NCBI GenBank assembly: GCA_947447005.1
Contig: CANFHO010000015.1
Coordinates: 1-39,247 of the forward strand
Reading direction: 5' to 3'
Source of the DNA: Chitinophagaceae bacterium
GTDB lineage: Bacteria > Bacteroidota > Bacteroidia > Chitinophagales > Chitinophagaceae
DNA: 39,247 bases
A program made the position numbers and the translations under genes. Below the pieces are notes generated by a model that was not told where the DNA came from, made no database searches, and saw only the letters and a program-made list of their open reading frames with translations. Shown piece after piece: positions 15,710 to 25,074 of this stretch. Numbering within the stretch: the first letter of the stretch is position 1; each line of letters starts with the position of its first letter.

Positions 15710-18427
15710 TTATTTTTTCTTTGATTTGCTATTTTGTTCCTTGTAGTGATTCTTTCTCATGTCATCTTCATCATCCATTTCTGGGCCTTTCATTACTTTT
15801 CTCCAGTCAATACCTCTGTTGTATTTTTTCATGGCTGTTTCCGGCTTGAAAATTCTTTCATCCGATTTTTCCAAATCATAAGTAGAATAATCAGGAACTG
15901 AGGTGAAAAAATCTTTCAAGAGAGAAGCTGTTACATCATATTGGTTCACATAAGATACACCTAAAATATTATAAATAGTTTTCAGGATGGAACCAAAATT
16001 TGCATGGGTATGGGAAACATAACCACGTTTAACATATGGACCAGCCATCATAAGTATGCTTCGATGAGCGTCCACGTGATCTACTCCTCCTTGCGGATCA
16101 TCTTCAGTGATAATAACCAGTGTATTTTTCCAATAAGGTGTTCTTGATAAGAAATGAAGAATTCTACCAATGGCAAGGTCATTGTCTGCCACAAAACTTT
16201 GCGGAAACAAATATCCATCTGCTGGTCTTGCACCAGATGTGTGATCATTTGGAACTTGCATGGTAATTAATCCAGGCATGGTATCTTTTCCATTCAACCA
16301 CATCTTAGTGAACTCAGATTCAAATTGATCCATACGAAACTGATCAGGAATATTACTATTGAAACCAGCATAGTTGTGGCTTGTTCTGGAATACAAAGCT
16401 TTTTGCATTGGCACCATTACACCATGGCCTGCACCAGTAGCCGTATCCATCCACTCTTCCCTTACATGCGCAGTTTCATTGGCTTCGCCAAAATTATAAA
16501 ATGAAACTCCTTTTCTTTCCAATGCTTCCCAGAGTCCGCCCTTTTCTGCAAAATCTTCAGGATCCATGCTTCCTGTTGACCCAGGAAATCTTCTTCCGGG
16601 TGCATCAGAAAGGAGCATGGCAGTTTTAGAAGTTTTAGAGTTTGTTTCAACCCATTCGTTTGGTATCACACCCATCATCCAGTGATGACCATGGATGGAT
16701 GCATCGCTGTCGCAATAGAAATTATCGCTGAAAGAATATTTGGTTGCAATTTTTTTATGATTGGGAGTAACTCTTGCTTTTAAGATGGTATCTTTTCTCA
16801 GATAAAGATCTACGTCTACTCCAAATCTTGCCAAGGTGCTATCACCATTGGCTTGTTTTAGATAACCAAAAATTTCATCGTATGTTCTGTTCTCCTTGGT
16901 GATATAAACAATGTGTTTGATAGGTGAATCTACTTCTGCAAAATCAGTTGGCAGAGGATTGTTTTCATTTTTTATGGGAGATGTTACAAATGTATTATCC
17001 AATACACGCTGCGTATATAGTTTCAACTGATCTGCATTGGGAATGTCGATGGATTGAAATGTTGCCAATTGAATATCGCCTACATATGTTCCTTGTTCAG
17101 GAGCTTTAAAACCCTTACCTCCGTTGGGCCCTGCGCCTAACCCTCTTCCGCTAACAGCATAAATTTTTTGGTTCTCTTTAGAATATATCACACGTGAAGG
17201 ACCCCAACCAGTTGGTATATGTCCAACCGTGGAATCTGTTTTTAAATCAATCACTGCAAGTGAATTAAAACCTAGCAGTGCTACATACAATCTTGAATTT
17301 TCTTCATCAAGTGAGAGGCCAAATGGCAAAAAGCCTCTGTACTTATCAATTCTCTTATCAGCAGTGATTACAATATCTTTGACTACCCTTCCATTTTTAT
17401 AATCAATCACTGAAATATTATCATTTGTTGCATTGGAAACATAGGCATAATGATTCCCAACAACTATAGAGTTCGGACTAGATCCTCCGATGACTTCTGC
17501 ATCTTCAATCCATTGTCCTACCAGTTTTCCTGTTTTGATTTTATAACTTACCTTATTACTATCCAGATCAATCACAAAAACACTCATCGCTTCAGGAGAA
17601 TTGGGATCCCCAACTCCCGGAATTTTTTTACCATCAATGATGGTTCCGTTGATCGACTCCTTTGAATTATGTGCATAAGGATGACGGTCAATAAGCATTT
17701 TATTGTAATTGCTATCGTTGATGCCTTCTATCAAAGGATATGCATACATTCCTACATTAGCCACCAATACTGTTTTTTTATCGGGGCTCAATGCCAATCC
17801 GAAAGGCAATCTTCCAGATGGAATAGTGGATTTTAATTTTTTTGTTTTTAGATCGATGCGCACTACTCTGTAATTCGCAAGATCAAGGGCAATGAGCTCT
17901 TCTTCTGCATCATTATAAATAAGATCAGAAGTTAAACTATGATTGTAATTTTTAGCACCTATCCTGCCATTTAAGGAATAACGATCTATTATTTTAAGAG
18001 AATCAATATCATATGAAATGATATCTCCTTTATCTCCACCACTCAAAAAAACGATATTGCTGTTTTTATAGAAAGAAACACCCAACATGGAACCTTTTTC
18101 GAAGGGCGACTTAATTTTTCCCTTATAATCCGGAATTCTTGTAATTGAATTCTTCTGAAGATCAATGATCGAGAAAACCCCATTGTGTAGTGTAACTATT
18201 TTTTTCCCATCCGGTGAAAGTTTCATTCCAAATGGATCATGTGTCAATCTCAATACATTTCCTGCAGGAGTAACATATCTTCCAGAAGGAAGAACAGAAA
18301 TACCGTTTGGATTGACCATGGCAGTCTCATTTTTACCAGGAACCTGCAAACTGACTTTATTTTGTGCGTATAACTGGCCCTGACCTAAAACAGTGAGAAT
18401 GAATACAATTGAAAAAAATAGTTTCAT
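15710..18427 (-). CDS. Secreted bifunctional YVTN beta-propeller / phosphoesterase (PF04185-like)
   Basis: Signal peptide; repeated beta-propeller motifs (e.g. PFGLALSPDKKTVLVANV); C-terminal IVYITKENRTYDEIFGYL and HTHANFGSILKTIYNILG. Confidence 0.88.
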   Translation of the reverse strand: MKLFFSIVFILTVLGQGQLYAQNKVSLQVPGKNETAMVNPNGISVLPSGRYVTPAGNVLRLTHDPFGMKLSPDGKKIVTLHNGVFSIIDLQKNSITRIPDYKGKIKSPFEKGSMLGVSFYKNSNIVFLSGGDKGDIISYDIDSLKIIDRYSLNGRIGAKNYNHSLTSDLIYNDAEEELIALDLANYRVVRIDLKTKKLKSTIPSGRLPFGLALSPDKKTVLVANVGMYAYPLIEGINDSNYNKMLIDRHPYAHNSKESINGTIIDGKKIPGVGDPNSPEAMSVFVIDLDSNKVSYKIKTGKLVGQWIEDAEVIGGSSPNSIVVGNHYAYVSNATNDNISVIDYKNGRVVKDIVITADKRIDKYRGFLPFGLSLDEENSRLYVALLGFNSLAVIDLKTDSTVGHIPTGWGPSRVIYSKENQKIYAVSGRGLGAGPNGGKGFKAPEQGTYVGDIQLATFQSIDIPNADQLKLYTQRVLDNTFVTSPIKNENNPLPTDFAEVDSPIKHIVYITKENRTYDEIFGYLKQANGDSTLARFGVDVDLYLRKDTILKARVTPNHKKIATKYSFSDNFYCDSDASIHGHHWMMGVIPNEWVETNSKTSKTAMLLSDAPGRRFPGSTGSMDPEDFAEKGGLWEALERKGVSFYNFGEANETAHVREEWMDTATGAGHGVMVPMQKALYSRTSHNYAGFNSNIPDQFRMDQFESEFTKMWLNGKDTMPGLITMQVPNDHTSGARPADGYLFPQSFVADNDLAIGRILHFLSRTPYWKNTLVIITEDDPQGGVDHVDAHRSILMMAGPYVKRGYVSHTHANFGSILKTIYNILGVSYVNQYDVTASLLKDFFTSVPDYSTYDLEKSDERIFKPETAMKKYNRGIDWRKVMKGPEMDDEDDMRKNHYKEQNSKSKKK

Positions 18428-18447
18428 AATTAAGGGTTTTAAAAATA

Positions 18448-18478
18448 AGTTGGCGAAACTTAAAAAGTTTCGCCAACT
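18448..18478 (-). terminator. 14-bp perfect stem-loop between susD-like gene and phosphoesterase gene
   Basis: AGTTGGCGAAACTT-AAA-AAGTTTCGCCAACT; on the minus strand it is followed by TATTTTTAAAA. Confidence 0.75.
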
Positions 18479-18521
18479 ATGTTCAACATAAGGTCAGACT
18501 GTATAAAGGATGAGAAAATGC

Positions 18522-20111
18522 TTATTGGATAATCCACATTTTAGCGAAGATGTCGTCGTTGCCAGCGTACTGACTTTGAACAGCAGCATCCCTGTTTGCC
18601 TTATTGGTACTCAATTCAGCAGCAGGATACTGGAAGCGCAATGGAATGTTTCCATTGGTGCTGATACCAGATCCAGTTGCAAATGCAGGTACACCTGTTC
18701 TTCTCCACTGGTAGTAACCTTCGAGACCTGAGTTACGAGCGAAAGAAAAATATTTTTGCAAAAGAATTTGATTCAAACCAGTTGCGTTGTTACCAGCATA
18801 TTTTACTTCAGTCTGTGCAAAATAATCTGCATAGTTGAAAGTGATACTTGTTGTAACATAATCAGCCAAAGTGATTGCACCAGCACGTTGGAAAGTAACG
18901 GTATTTGCTCCATCGTTTACCCCATAGTAAGCGAAGTTAGCTTTGATACCATTTTGATACCAAGTATCTGCATTGCCAGTTGCCCAACCTCTGTTGATAC
19001 CTTCAGCAATGTTCAAACACATTTCTGAATAGCTAACAAGTGGGGTATTTTCGGCAGTGTATCCATCATAGTAACGTTTCCTGTTGTACAAAGAAAATTT
19101 ACCATTTTGGACACCTGCAGCCATATTTGAAAGATCCAAACCAGTTGAGGCTCCAACAAATGAATTGTAAGAAGTATCCGAAAATCCAAGACCTCTAGCA
19201 GGTTCTGCCACTTTCATCACACGAAGATCTTTCAAAGCAGCAAGGTTATTTACCCAAGTAGCTGCCAGGTTGTAACGCAATGCGTCAAAACCAAAAGATT
19301 CTTTGTTGTCAGGATATTTGTTGTTAACTGCGTTATAAACAAACTCAAGGTTATCAGATCCAGAAGTCATCAAAGGATATTTCGCTGGATTGCTGATGAT
19401 ATCACTGAATTGTTGTTTTACTTTCAAATCAGTGTCAGCATCTTTCTTAGACAATTGGATCAAAACACGTAAACGAAATGCATTTACCACTTTTTGCCAA
19501 GCTTTGATTGCATCCAATGGGTTTTTAGCACCACTTGTTCTCTCCAAGAAGAAGATATCACCTTGCAATGAAACGTCAGACTTCGCAATAAGAGCTGAAA
19601 ACATAGTGTTAGACTCTTCAAGCAAAGCCAGAGACTGGATGAACACTTGCTTTTGTGAATCATATTTTGGAGTTGGCGTTGCCAATTTTTTCAATGCCTC
19701 AGACATTGGAATATCTCCCATTTTCAAAGACATGTTTACGAACATGTATGCTTTCAAAAATTTACCGATAGCCGCGTAAACGTTTACGTCTGCACCAGTT
19801 GTTTTCTTTGCTTCTGTTTCCATTGCAACCACATTGTTCAATGTGCTATATGTAAGACCTGCAGCACCTGTCCAATACCTATTATCGCCATAATAAGTAT
19901 AGTTACGACAAGTAAATTGGCTCCATCTCTCTTCATCGCTGTCAGGATACACAGGCAAACCACTCAAAATACCTCTCAAAATCAAATATGGAGGAACAGA
20001 TACCGGTTGGTTTGGGTTCAAGCTGTACTCTTCAAACTTCTTGGTACAGCTGCTCAATACGATGGCAATGATCACCATCAGCATTGAACCTATTTTAATA
20101 AAATTTTTCAT
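18522..20111 (-). CDS. SusD/RagB-like outer-membrane lipoprotein
   Basis: Lipobox MKNFIKIGSMLMVIIAIVLSSC; SusD-like fold region; directly downstream of SusC. Confidence 0.92.
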   Translation of the reverse strand: MKNFIKIGSMLMVIIAIVLSSCTKKFEEYSLNPNQPVSVPPYLILRGILSGLPVYPDSDEERWSQFTCRNYTYYGDNRYWTGAAGLTYSTLNNVVAMETEAKKTTGADVNVYAAIGKFLKAYMFVNMSLKMGDIPMSEALKKLATPTPKYDSQKQVFIQSLALLEESNTMFSALIAKSDVSLQGDIFFLERTSGAKNPLDAIKAWQKVVNAFRLRVLIQLSKKDADTDLKVKQQFSDIISNPAKYPLMTSGSDNLEFVYNAVNNKYPDNKESFGFDALRYNLAATWVNNLAALKDLRVMKVAEPARGLGFSDTSYNSFVGASTGLDLSNMAAGVQNGKFSLYNRKRYYDGYTAENTPLVSYSEMCLNIAEGINRGWATGNADTWYQNGIKANFAYYGVNDGANTVTFQRAGAITLADYVTTSITFNYADYFAQTEVKYAGNNATGLNQILLQKYFSFARNSGLEGYYQWRRTGVPAFATGSGISTNGNIPLRFQYPAAELSTNKANRDAAVQSQYAGNDDIFAKMWIIQ

Positions 20112-20149
20112 ATAATTATTTTCAATTGTTAATAATGCTGAAAGCTTGA

Positions 20150-23100
20150 TTAGAATTTCACATTCACGTTAAAGCCATAGCTTCTTGTAGTTGGTGTTTG
20201 CAAGCCATACTCTCTGCTGTTTCCACTATAAATAGTTCTTCCTGCGTATTGGTCAACATCCAAATCTTTGAATGCTTTAGGGAAGAAATACAAGAGGTTA
20301 CGACCAACCAATGACACATCGATGCTGCTGATGAAACTCTTATTGAAGAATTTAGCAGGCAAAGCGTATGTCAATGTCAATTCACGAAGCTTAGCAAATG
20401 TTTTAGCAACTGTGGTATATTCTGGTTGGTTGAAAGTTGAACTCACATAATCTTGAATCCATCTTACTTTAGAGGCATTTTGTTTGAACTGAAGTGCAGA
20501 CATATTTGTGATGTGGCCATCAATTGGATCAAATGTGATACCAACACCATTAGACACCTGAGCACCTTGTCCTACATAAATACCAGCATAACCAGCATCT
20601 TTGTAATGGTAGAATTCATATTCACGAGCAGCACCGATTGCACCTTCAACAGTTGAAATATCACGACCACCTTCAACACCTTTACGCTTGACATAGTCTT
20701 GAATCAAACCACCCACTTTACCATCAAATTGGAAACCAAGGCTGAATGATTTGTAGTTGATTTTATTATAGATAGCCCAGCTGAATTTCACGTCTGCATT
20801 ACCCAAGTATTGAGCTTTAGGCAATTTAACTACATAGCCAGATGCATCGTGAATCATTTGTCCGTCTGGTGTCCTTGCTATCAAAGTACCATACAATTTA
20901 TCTACCCTATCACCTTGCTTAAACTGATAGTTTGAGAAAGCTGCTGGAAGATCAGTATACCTTTCAGTAAATGTAGACCAGTTAACCAATACGTTCCATC
21001 CGAAGTTTTTCTTCATGATAGGTGTACCAGTCAATGACATTTCGATACCCTTGATTTGTGTTTTTACAGCGTTGGTTGTATATCCAGATATACCTGTTGT
21101 TTGAGAGATTGGGTAGTTACGGATATTTGGACCAAGTGTATTTGCATACGCTGTAAAGCTGAAACCTAACCTGTTCTTCAAGAATTTAACATCCAAACCA
21201 ATTTCATTGCTTGAAGTCTTAGATACCTGCGTATTTGAATCCAATGCAGAAGTTGGAGCATAAGCACCAGTTGTATTGTTATACACTGTACCAATACTGT
21301 ATGCTGGAGCAGACAATGCATATGTTGGTCCACCATAAGTAGATACATAAGCAGCACCATAACCAACAGGATAACCTGCAGGACCAGCATATTGTGTAGT
21401 ACTTGGAGATTTTGCAATTGCTGTACTAGCCCTTACTTTCAAGAAAGAAACAACTTCTGGAAGTTTCACATAATCAGAAATAACTGAAGCTGCTGTGAAT
21501 GAAGGATAGAAGAATGCATTTTTGTTTGCAGGCTGAGCAGAATGTTTATCCATACGGCCGTTTGCAGACAAAGTCAAATATTTGTTTACATCCAGGTTTG
21601 CAGAATAGTAAGAAGACAATACCAACATGTTTGCAGTATTACTATATGCCATTACCGGATTCAATGAGTTTGCAAATGTATACAAACCAGGAACGTTCAA
21701 ATAGTTTGTAGTGGTGAAGCTTGAATTGTATTGGAAAGAACGAGCGTTTCCACCCACAAATGCATCCAGGTTCATGCCCAAAGGCAAAGACTTCTTATAC
21801 TTAACAATAGCTTCAACGTTGTTGTCGAACATTGCTCTAACATCTTCACGATAATCCCCTCTTTCACCTTCACGACCATAAGGGTGAGCTGAATAAGGCA
21901 TTTTTTCGTTGCGCATTACGTTGAATGTACTTACGTTAGCTCGAACAACTGCCTCGAGGTTAGAGTTGATCTTATAGGTAAGACCCAAGTTACCATAAAC
22001 GTCATTTTTATAGTGGCCTCTAAGCCACTCATAGCTCATGAACCATGGGTTGTGGTAACGCTGATATTCTGCGAAAATCGCTTGTGTACCAACTTTACCA
22101 GGCTGCCATATACCACGGATATCTGGAGCCATTACATCCCAGTCAGCACCAGTCCAAATGGTAATGTTATAGATGATAGAGTTTGGACCGTAGTTTACAT
22201 CTGGGAAGTTAGGAGTGAACTGACGATTGTAGTTCAGGTTACCTTCCAATTTCAACTTGCTTGTAAGATCATAGCTAGCGCTGATATTAAAGTTAGCTGT
22301 ATTCAATTTTGTATTTGGAACAATACCTTTTTGATACGATTGGCTCATTGACATACGGATGGAAGAACGATCCGTAGTTGAACTGAAGCTTACGTTGTTG
22401 GTTGTCAACAAACCAGCTTGAATAAAACGAGCAAGGTTGTTTTTACCACGAGCCAAATAAGGGGTACCTTTTCTAACACCTGTTACTGGATCGATAGGAG
22501 AATCATATTGAGGAATCAACTGACCATCAAATTTAGGACCCCAAACATCATAGTCGTTATCGTTGATACCACCACCTTTACCATCACCAAAAGAATACTG
22601 AGCGTAATCACCACCACCATACAAATCTTGTGTTCTTGGCAATGCGATGAAACCTTTATCTAATTGAGTAGAAGAGTTGAATTCGATTTGATAACCTTTA
22701 GCAGTCTTAGCTCCTTTCTTTGTAGTAATCAAAATCGCACCATTCTGCGCACGGCTACCGTAGATTGCTGTTGCAGCAAGACCTTTCAAGATTGTGTAAG
22801 ACTCAATATCATCTGGGCTAAGGTTCCATGTATCAGAGTTGATTGGCATACCATCAACAACATACAATGAGATGTTTTGACCACGCAATGAAACTGCTGG
22901 AGCACCAAGAATTTCACGGCTGATGTTTACATCCAAACCTGCAATTTTACCAACCAAACCATTGATTGGATTTGGTTCTCTTGCTTTGATCAAATCAGAT
23001 CCTTTCACTTCCTGTACGGAATAACCTAGACGTTTGGTTTCCTTTTTGATACCCAACGCTGTTACTACAACCTCATTCAGGCTTTTTGCATCAACACTTA

Positions 23101-23395
23101 CAGAAATTACTTGTACTCCTGTTCCTTTGATTTTGTAATCAAAGGCTTTGATACCAACACCAGAAATGGTAAGTACATCACCATCAGCTGCGTCAATGGT
23201 GAATACACCATCTACATTGCTGGTAACACCTTTGTTTTTGCTTTTTAAAATAACTGATGCGCCTGATACCGGCTGACCTGCATCACTGGAAAGAATCTTA
23301 CCAGTAATGTTTTTTGTAGATTGCGCCATCATGGAAATTGTTGATCCGATGATGAGACAAACCACAAACAAGAACTTGTTCGTTAAATTTCTCAT
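20150..23395 (-). CDS. SusC/RagA-like TonB-linked outer-membrane protein
   Basis: Signal peptide, carboxypeptidase-like N-domain ITGKILSSDAGQPVSGASV, plug VVVTALGIKKETKRLGYSVQEV, C-terminal aromatic barrel strand. Confidence 0.95.
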   Translation of the reverse strand: MRNLTNKFLFVVCLIIGSTISMMAQSTKNITGKILSSDAGQPVSGASVILKSKNKGVTSNVDGVFTIDAADGDVLTISGVGIKAFDYKIKGTGVQVISVSVDAKSLNEVVVTALGIKKETKRLGYSVQEVKGSDLIKAREPNPINGLVGKIAGLDVNISREILGAPAVSLRGQNISLYVVDGMPINSDTWNLSPDDIESYTILKGLAATAIYGSRAQNGAILITTKKGAKTAKGYQIEFNSSTQLDKGFIALPRTQDLYGGGDYAQYSFGDGKGGGINDNDYDVWGPKFDGQLIPQYDSPIDPVTGVRKGTPYLARGKNNLARFIQAGLLTTNNVSFSSTTDRSSIRMSMSQSYQKGIVPNTKLNTANFNISASYDLTSKLKLEGNLNYNRQFTPNFPDVNYGPNSIIYNITIWTGADWDVMAPDIRGIWQPGKVGTQAIFAEYQRYHNPWFMSYEWLRGHYKNDVYGNLGLTYKINSNLEAVVRANVSTFNVMRNEKMPYSAHPYGREGERGDYREDVRAMFDNNVEAIVKYKKSLPLGMNLDAFVGGNARSFQYNSSFTTTNYLNVPGLYTFANSLNPVMAYSNTANMLVLSSYYSANLDVNKYLTLSANGRMDKHSAQPANKNAFFYPSFTAASVISDYVKLPEVVSFLKVRASTAIAKSPSTTQYAGPAGYPVGYGAAYVSTYGGPTYALSAPAYSIGTVYNNTTGAYAPTSALDSNTQVSKTSSNEIGLDVKFLKNRLGFSFTAYANTLGPNIRNYPISQTTGISGYTTNAVKTQIKGIEMSLTGTPIMKKNFGWNVLVNWSTFTERYTDLPAAFSNYQFKQGDRVDKLYGTLIARTPDGQMIHDASGYVVKLPKAQYLGNADVKFSWAIYNKINYKSFSLGFQFDGKVGGLIQDYVKRKGVEGGRDISTVEGAIGAAREYEFYHYKDAGYAGIYVGQGAQVSNGVGITFDPIDGHITNMSALQFKQNASKVRWIQDYVSSTFNQPEYTTVAKTFAKLRELTLTYALPAKFFNKSFISSIDVSLVGRNLLYFFPKAFKDLDVDQYAGRTIYSGNSREYGLQTPTTRSYGFNVNVKF

Positions 23396-23442
23396 AAAAA
23401 AATTCGTTTTGTGAAGCGAAAGTATTTTATGAAAAAGAAATG

Positions 23443-23498
23443 AAGGTTAATTGAATAAGAGCAAAACGTAAACTAAATAATAACGTAATGTAAATAAC
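23443..23498 (-). promoter_or_regulatory. Candidate operator: two adjacent 17-bp direct repeats plus a third degenerate copy upstream of susC
   Basis: Minus strand GTTATTTACATTACGTT / ATTATTTAGTTTACGTT (14/17 identical, adjacent), then 5 nt, then CTTATTCAATTAACCTT (12/17). Confidence 0.45.
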
Positions 23499-23542
23499 AC
23501 AAGCAAGAAAGTAATAATATATTAATATGGAAAAGTGAACTT

Positions 23543-25063
23543 TTATTGGATCAGTTTCAATGTAGCAGTCCTTTCACTTAGCAAATACAAATAATAGAAT
23601 CTTGTTGTAGATCTATTGCGTTTTTCTTCAATTTTATTCAACAATGTAATCTTATTAAAATAATGGCGGTATAAAACAACTGGGTCTTTGAAATAATTTG
23701 ATGTTGTAATATATAATAGACTATCTCTTTCCGGCAGACCACCGTTTATTTGATTAATCCAATGAAATTGATGGATGTCATTTACAGGCCCCAATGCAAA
23801 TGAACGCAATTCAGTTCCAGAAGTAATATATTCATTGATATGTGCAGCGGGAAACCAAGCAGAACTCACCAATGGAACTTTTTCAAGTTTGCTTCCTTTG
23901 ATTGCCTGCAGCATTTTAGCGCTAGATTCTTTCCAACCATACATATCCAGGGTAAAATCACCACTTCCATAGTGCAACATGTCTTTCTTATTTCCTATGG
24001 TTCCTGGAAAATAATTAATTACAGCTATGCCCAAAACCAAAACAACTGAAAACATGACAACCATAGCCCTCATCCACAAATTCAATTTTCCTTGTATAAA
24101 CTCTTGCTGCAATCCAGTTGATACCAAAATGATAATGGGTAAGTACGCTGGACCACTCCAATGCGGCAATGTTTCACGAGATAAAGAAAGTGCCCAAAAG
24201 CCAAACAACAATGGAAAACTCATTAAAAAAAGAAATTCTCTTTTCTTATCAAATGAAGCATTTGATTTTTTTATTGCCAACTGAATAAAAATAAATATCC
24301 AAACAATGGGGTTTTGATAAAATATTTCGCCCAAAATCTCTCTTACAAAATATTGAAAACTGATATGTCCTGCGAGACCAACTCTTCCGGTATAAAAGGA
24401 AAAATTTACCCAGTTATTCTTATAATTCCAATAAATGATTGGTATTAAAAATACAGCCGTGATCAACATTGATAAATATAAGTGCCATGTTGAAAATAAA
24501 TCTCGCTTATTAATCAAAATAAACAGAAAAAATCCAATCCACAAATAAGCTGCATGAAACTTGCACAGAATAGCGCAACCCGATAAGATACCAAACCATA
24601 TCAATAGTTCATGTTGTTGATTAATATCTATTGTTTCTGAAAAAAGCAAATAGGATGCAATATAAAAAGCCAAGGTCCAAAATAAGATCATTGGTGCATC
24701 TGGCATAATAAAAACTCCTGCTATGACACTAAAATAGAATGACATTGAAAATAAGATGGAAGAAATCAATGCCTGCTTTTTAGTGCCATATAATAATGTG
24801 GTTTTATATATGATGAAAGTTGATACGGATGATGCAACGATTGAAAATAACCTGTAAAACAAATGATGTTTTACATGCAAATTGAAACTGAAAATTTTCG
24901 AAATCAATCCAACCATCAATGGATGGTCATAATAATGGTAAGATGGATAACGTGCATATTGAAGATAATAAACTTCATCATTGCCTAAAGGAATACCAAA
25001 TCCCACAATCAAATGAATGATAGTAGAAATTACAATGACCTGTTTTATGTTAAGCTGCAACAT
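23543..25063 (-). CDS. GT39 / ArnT-like membrane glycosyltransferase
   Basis: DEVYYLQYARYPSYHYYDHPLMVGL N-terminal loop motif and many TM segments. Confidence 0.85.
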   Translation of the reverse strand: MLQLNIKQVIVISTIIHLIVGFGIPLGNDEVYYLQYARYPSYHYYDHPLMVGLISKIFSFNLHVKHHLFYRLFSIVASSVSTFIIYKTTLLYGTKKQALISSILFSMSFYFSVIAGVFIMPDAPMILFWTLAFYIASYLLFSETIDINQQHELLIWFGILSGCAILCKFHAAYLWIGFFLFILINKRDLFSTWHLYLSMLITAVFLIPIIYWNYKNNWVNFSFYTGRVGLAGHISFQYFVREILGEIFYQNPIVWIFIFIQLAIKKSNASFDKKREFLFLMSFPLLFGFWALSLSRETLPHWSGPAYLPIIILVSTGLQQEFIQGKLNLWMRAMVVMFSVVLVLGIAVINYFPGTIGNKKDMLHYGSGDFTLDMYGWKESSAKMLQAIKGSKLEKVPLVSSAWFPAAHINEYITSGTELRSFALGPVNDIHQFHWINQINGGLPERDSLLYITTSNYFKDPVVLYRHYFNKITLLNKIEEKRNRSTTRFYYLYLLSERTATLKLIQ

Positions 25064-25074
25064 GTGATCTACGT

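Noticed and set aside
21178-21417. 79-aa Leu/Met/Val-rich minus-strand ORF
   Set aside because: Out-of-frame ORF inside susC; composition is an artefact of the host codon pattern.
9327-23395. C-P lyase or canonical PhnWX pathway
   Set aside because: No PhnGHIJKLM-like or PhnW-like proteins are encoded in the block.
18522-23395. Polysaccharide utilisation locus
   Set aside because: No glycoside hydrolase, polysaccharide lyase or HTCS gene adjoins this SusCD; the GH31 gene is over 13 kb away and separately transcribed.
23417-23424. susC -7 box TACTTTCG (minus strand)
   Set aside because: One mismatch to TAnnTTTG and no convincing -33 element; not called as a promoter.
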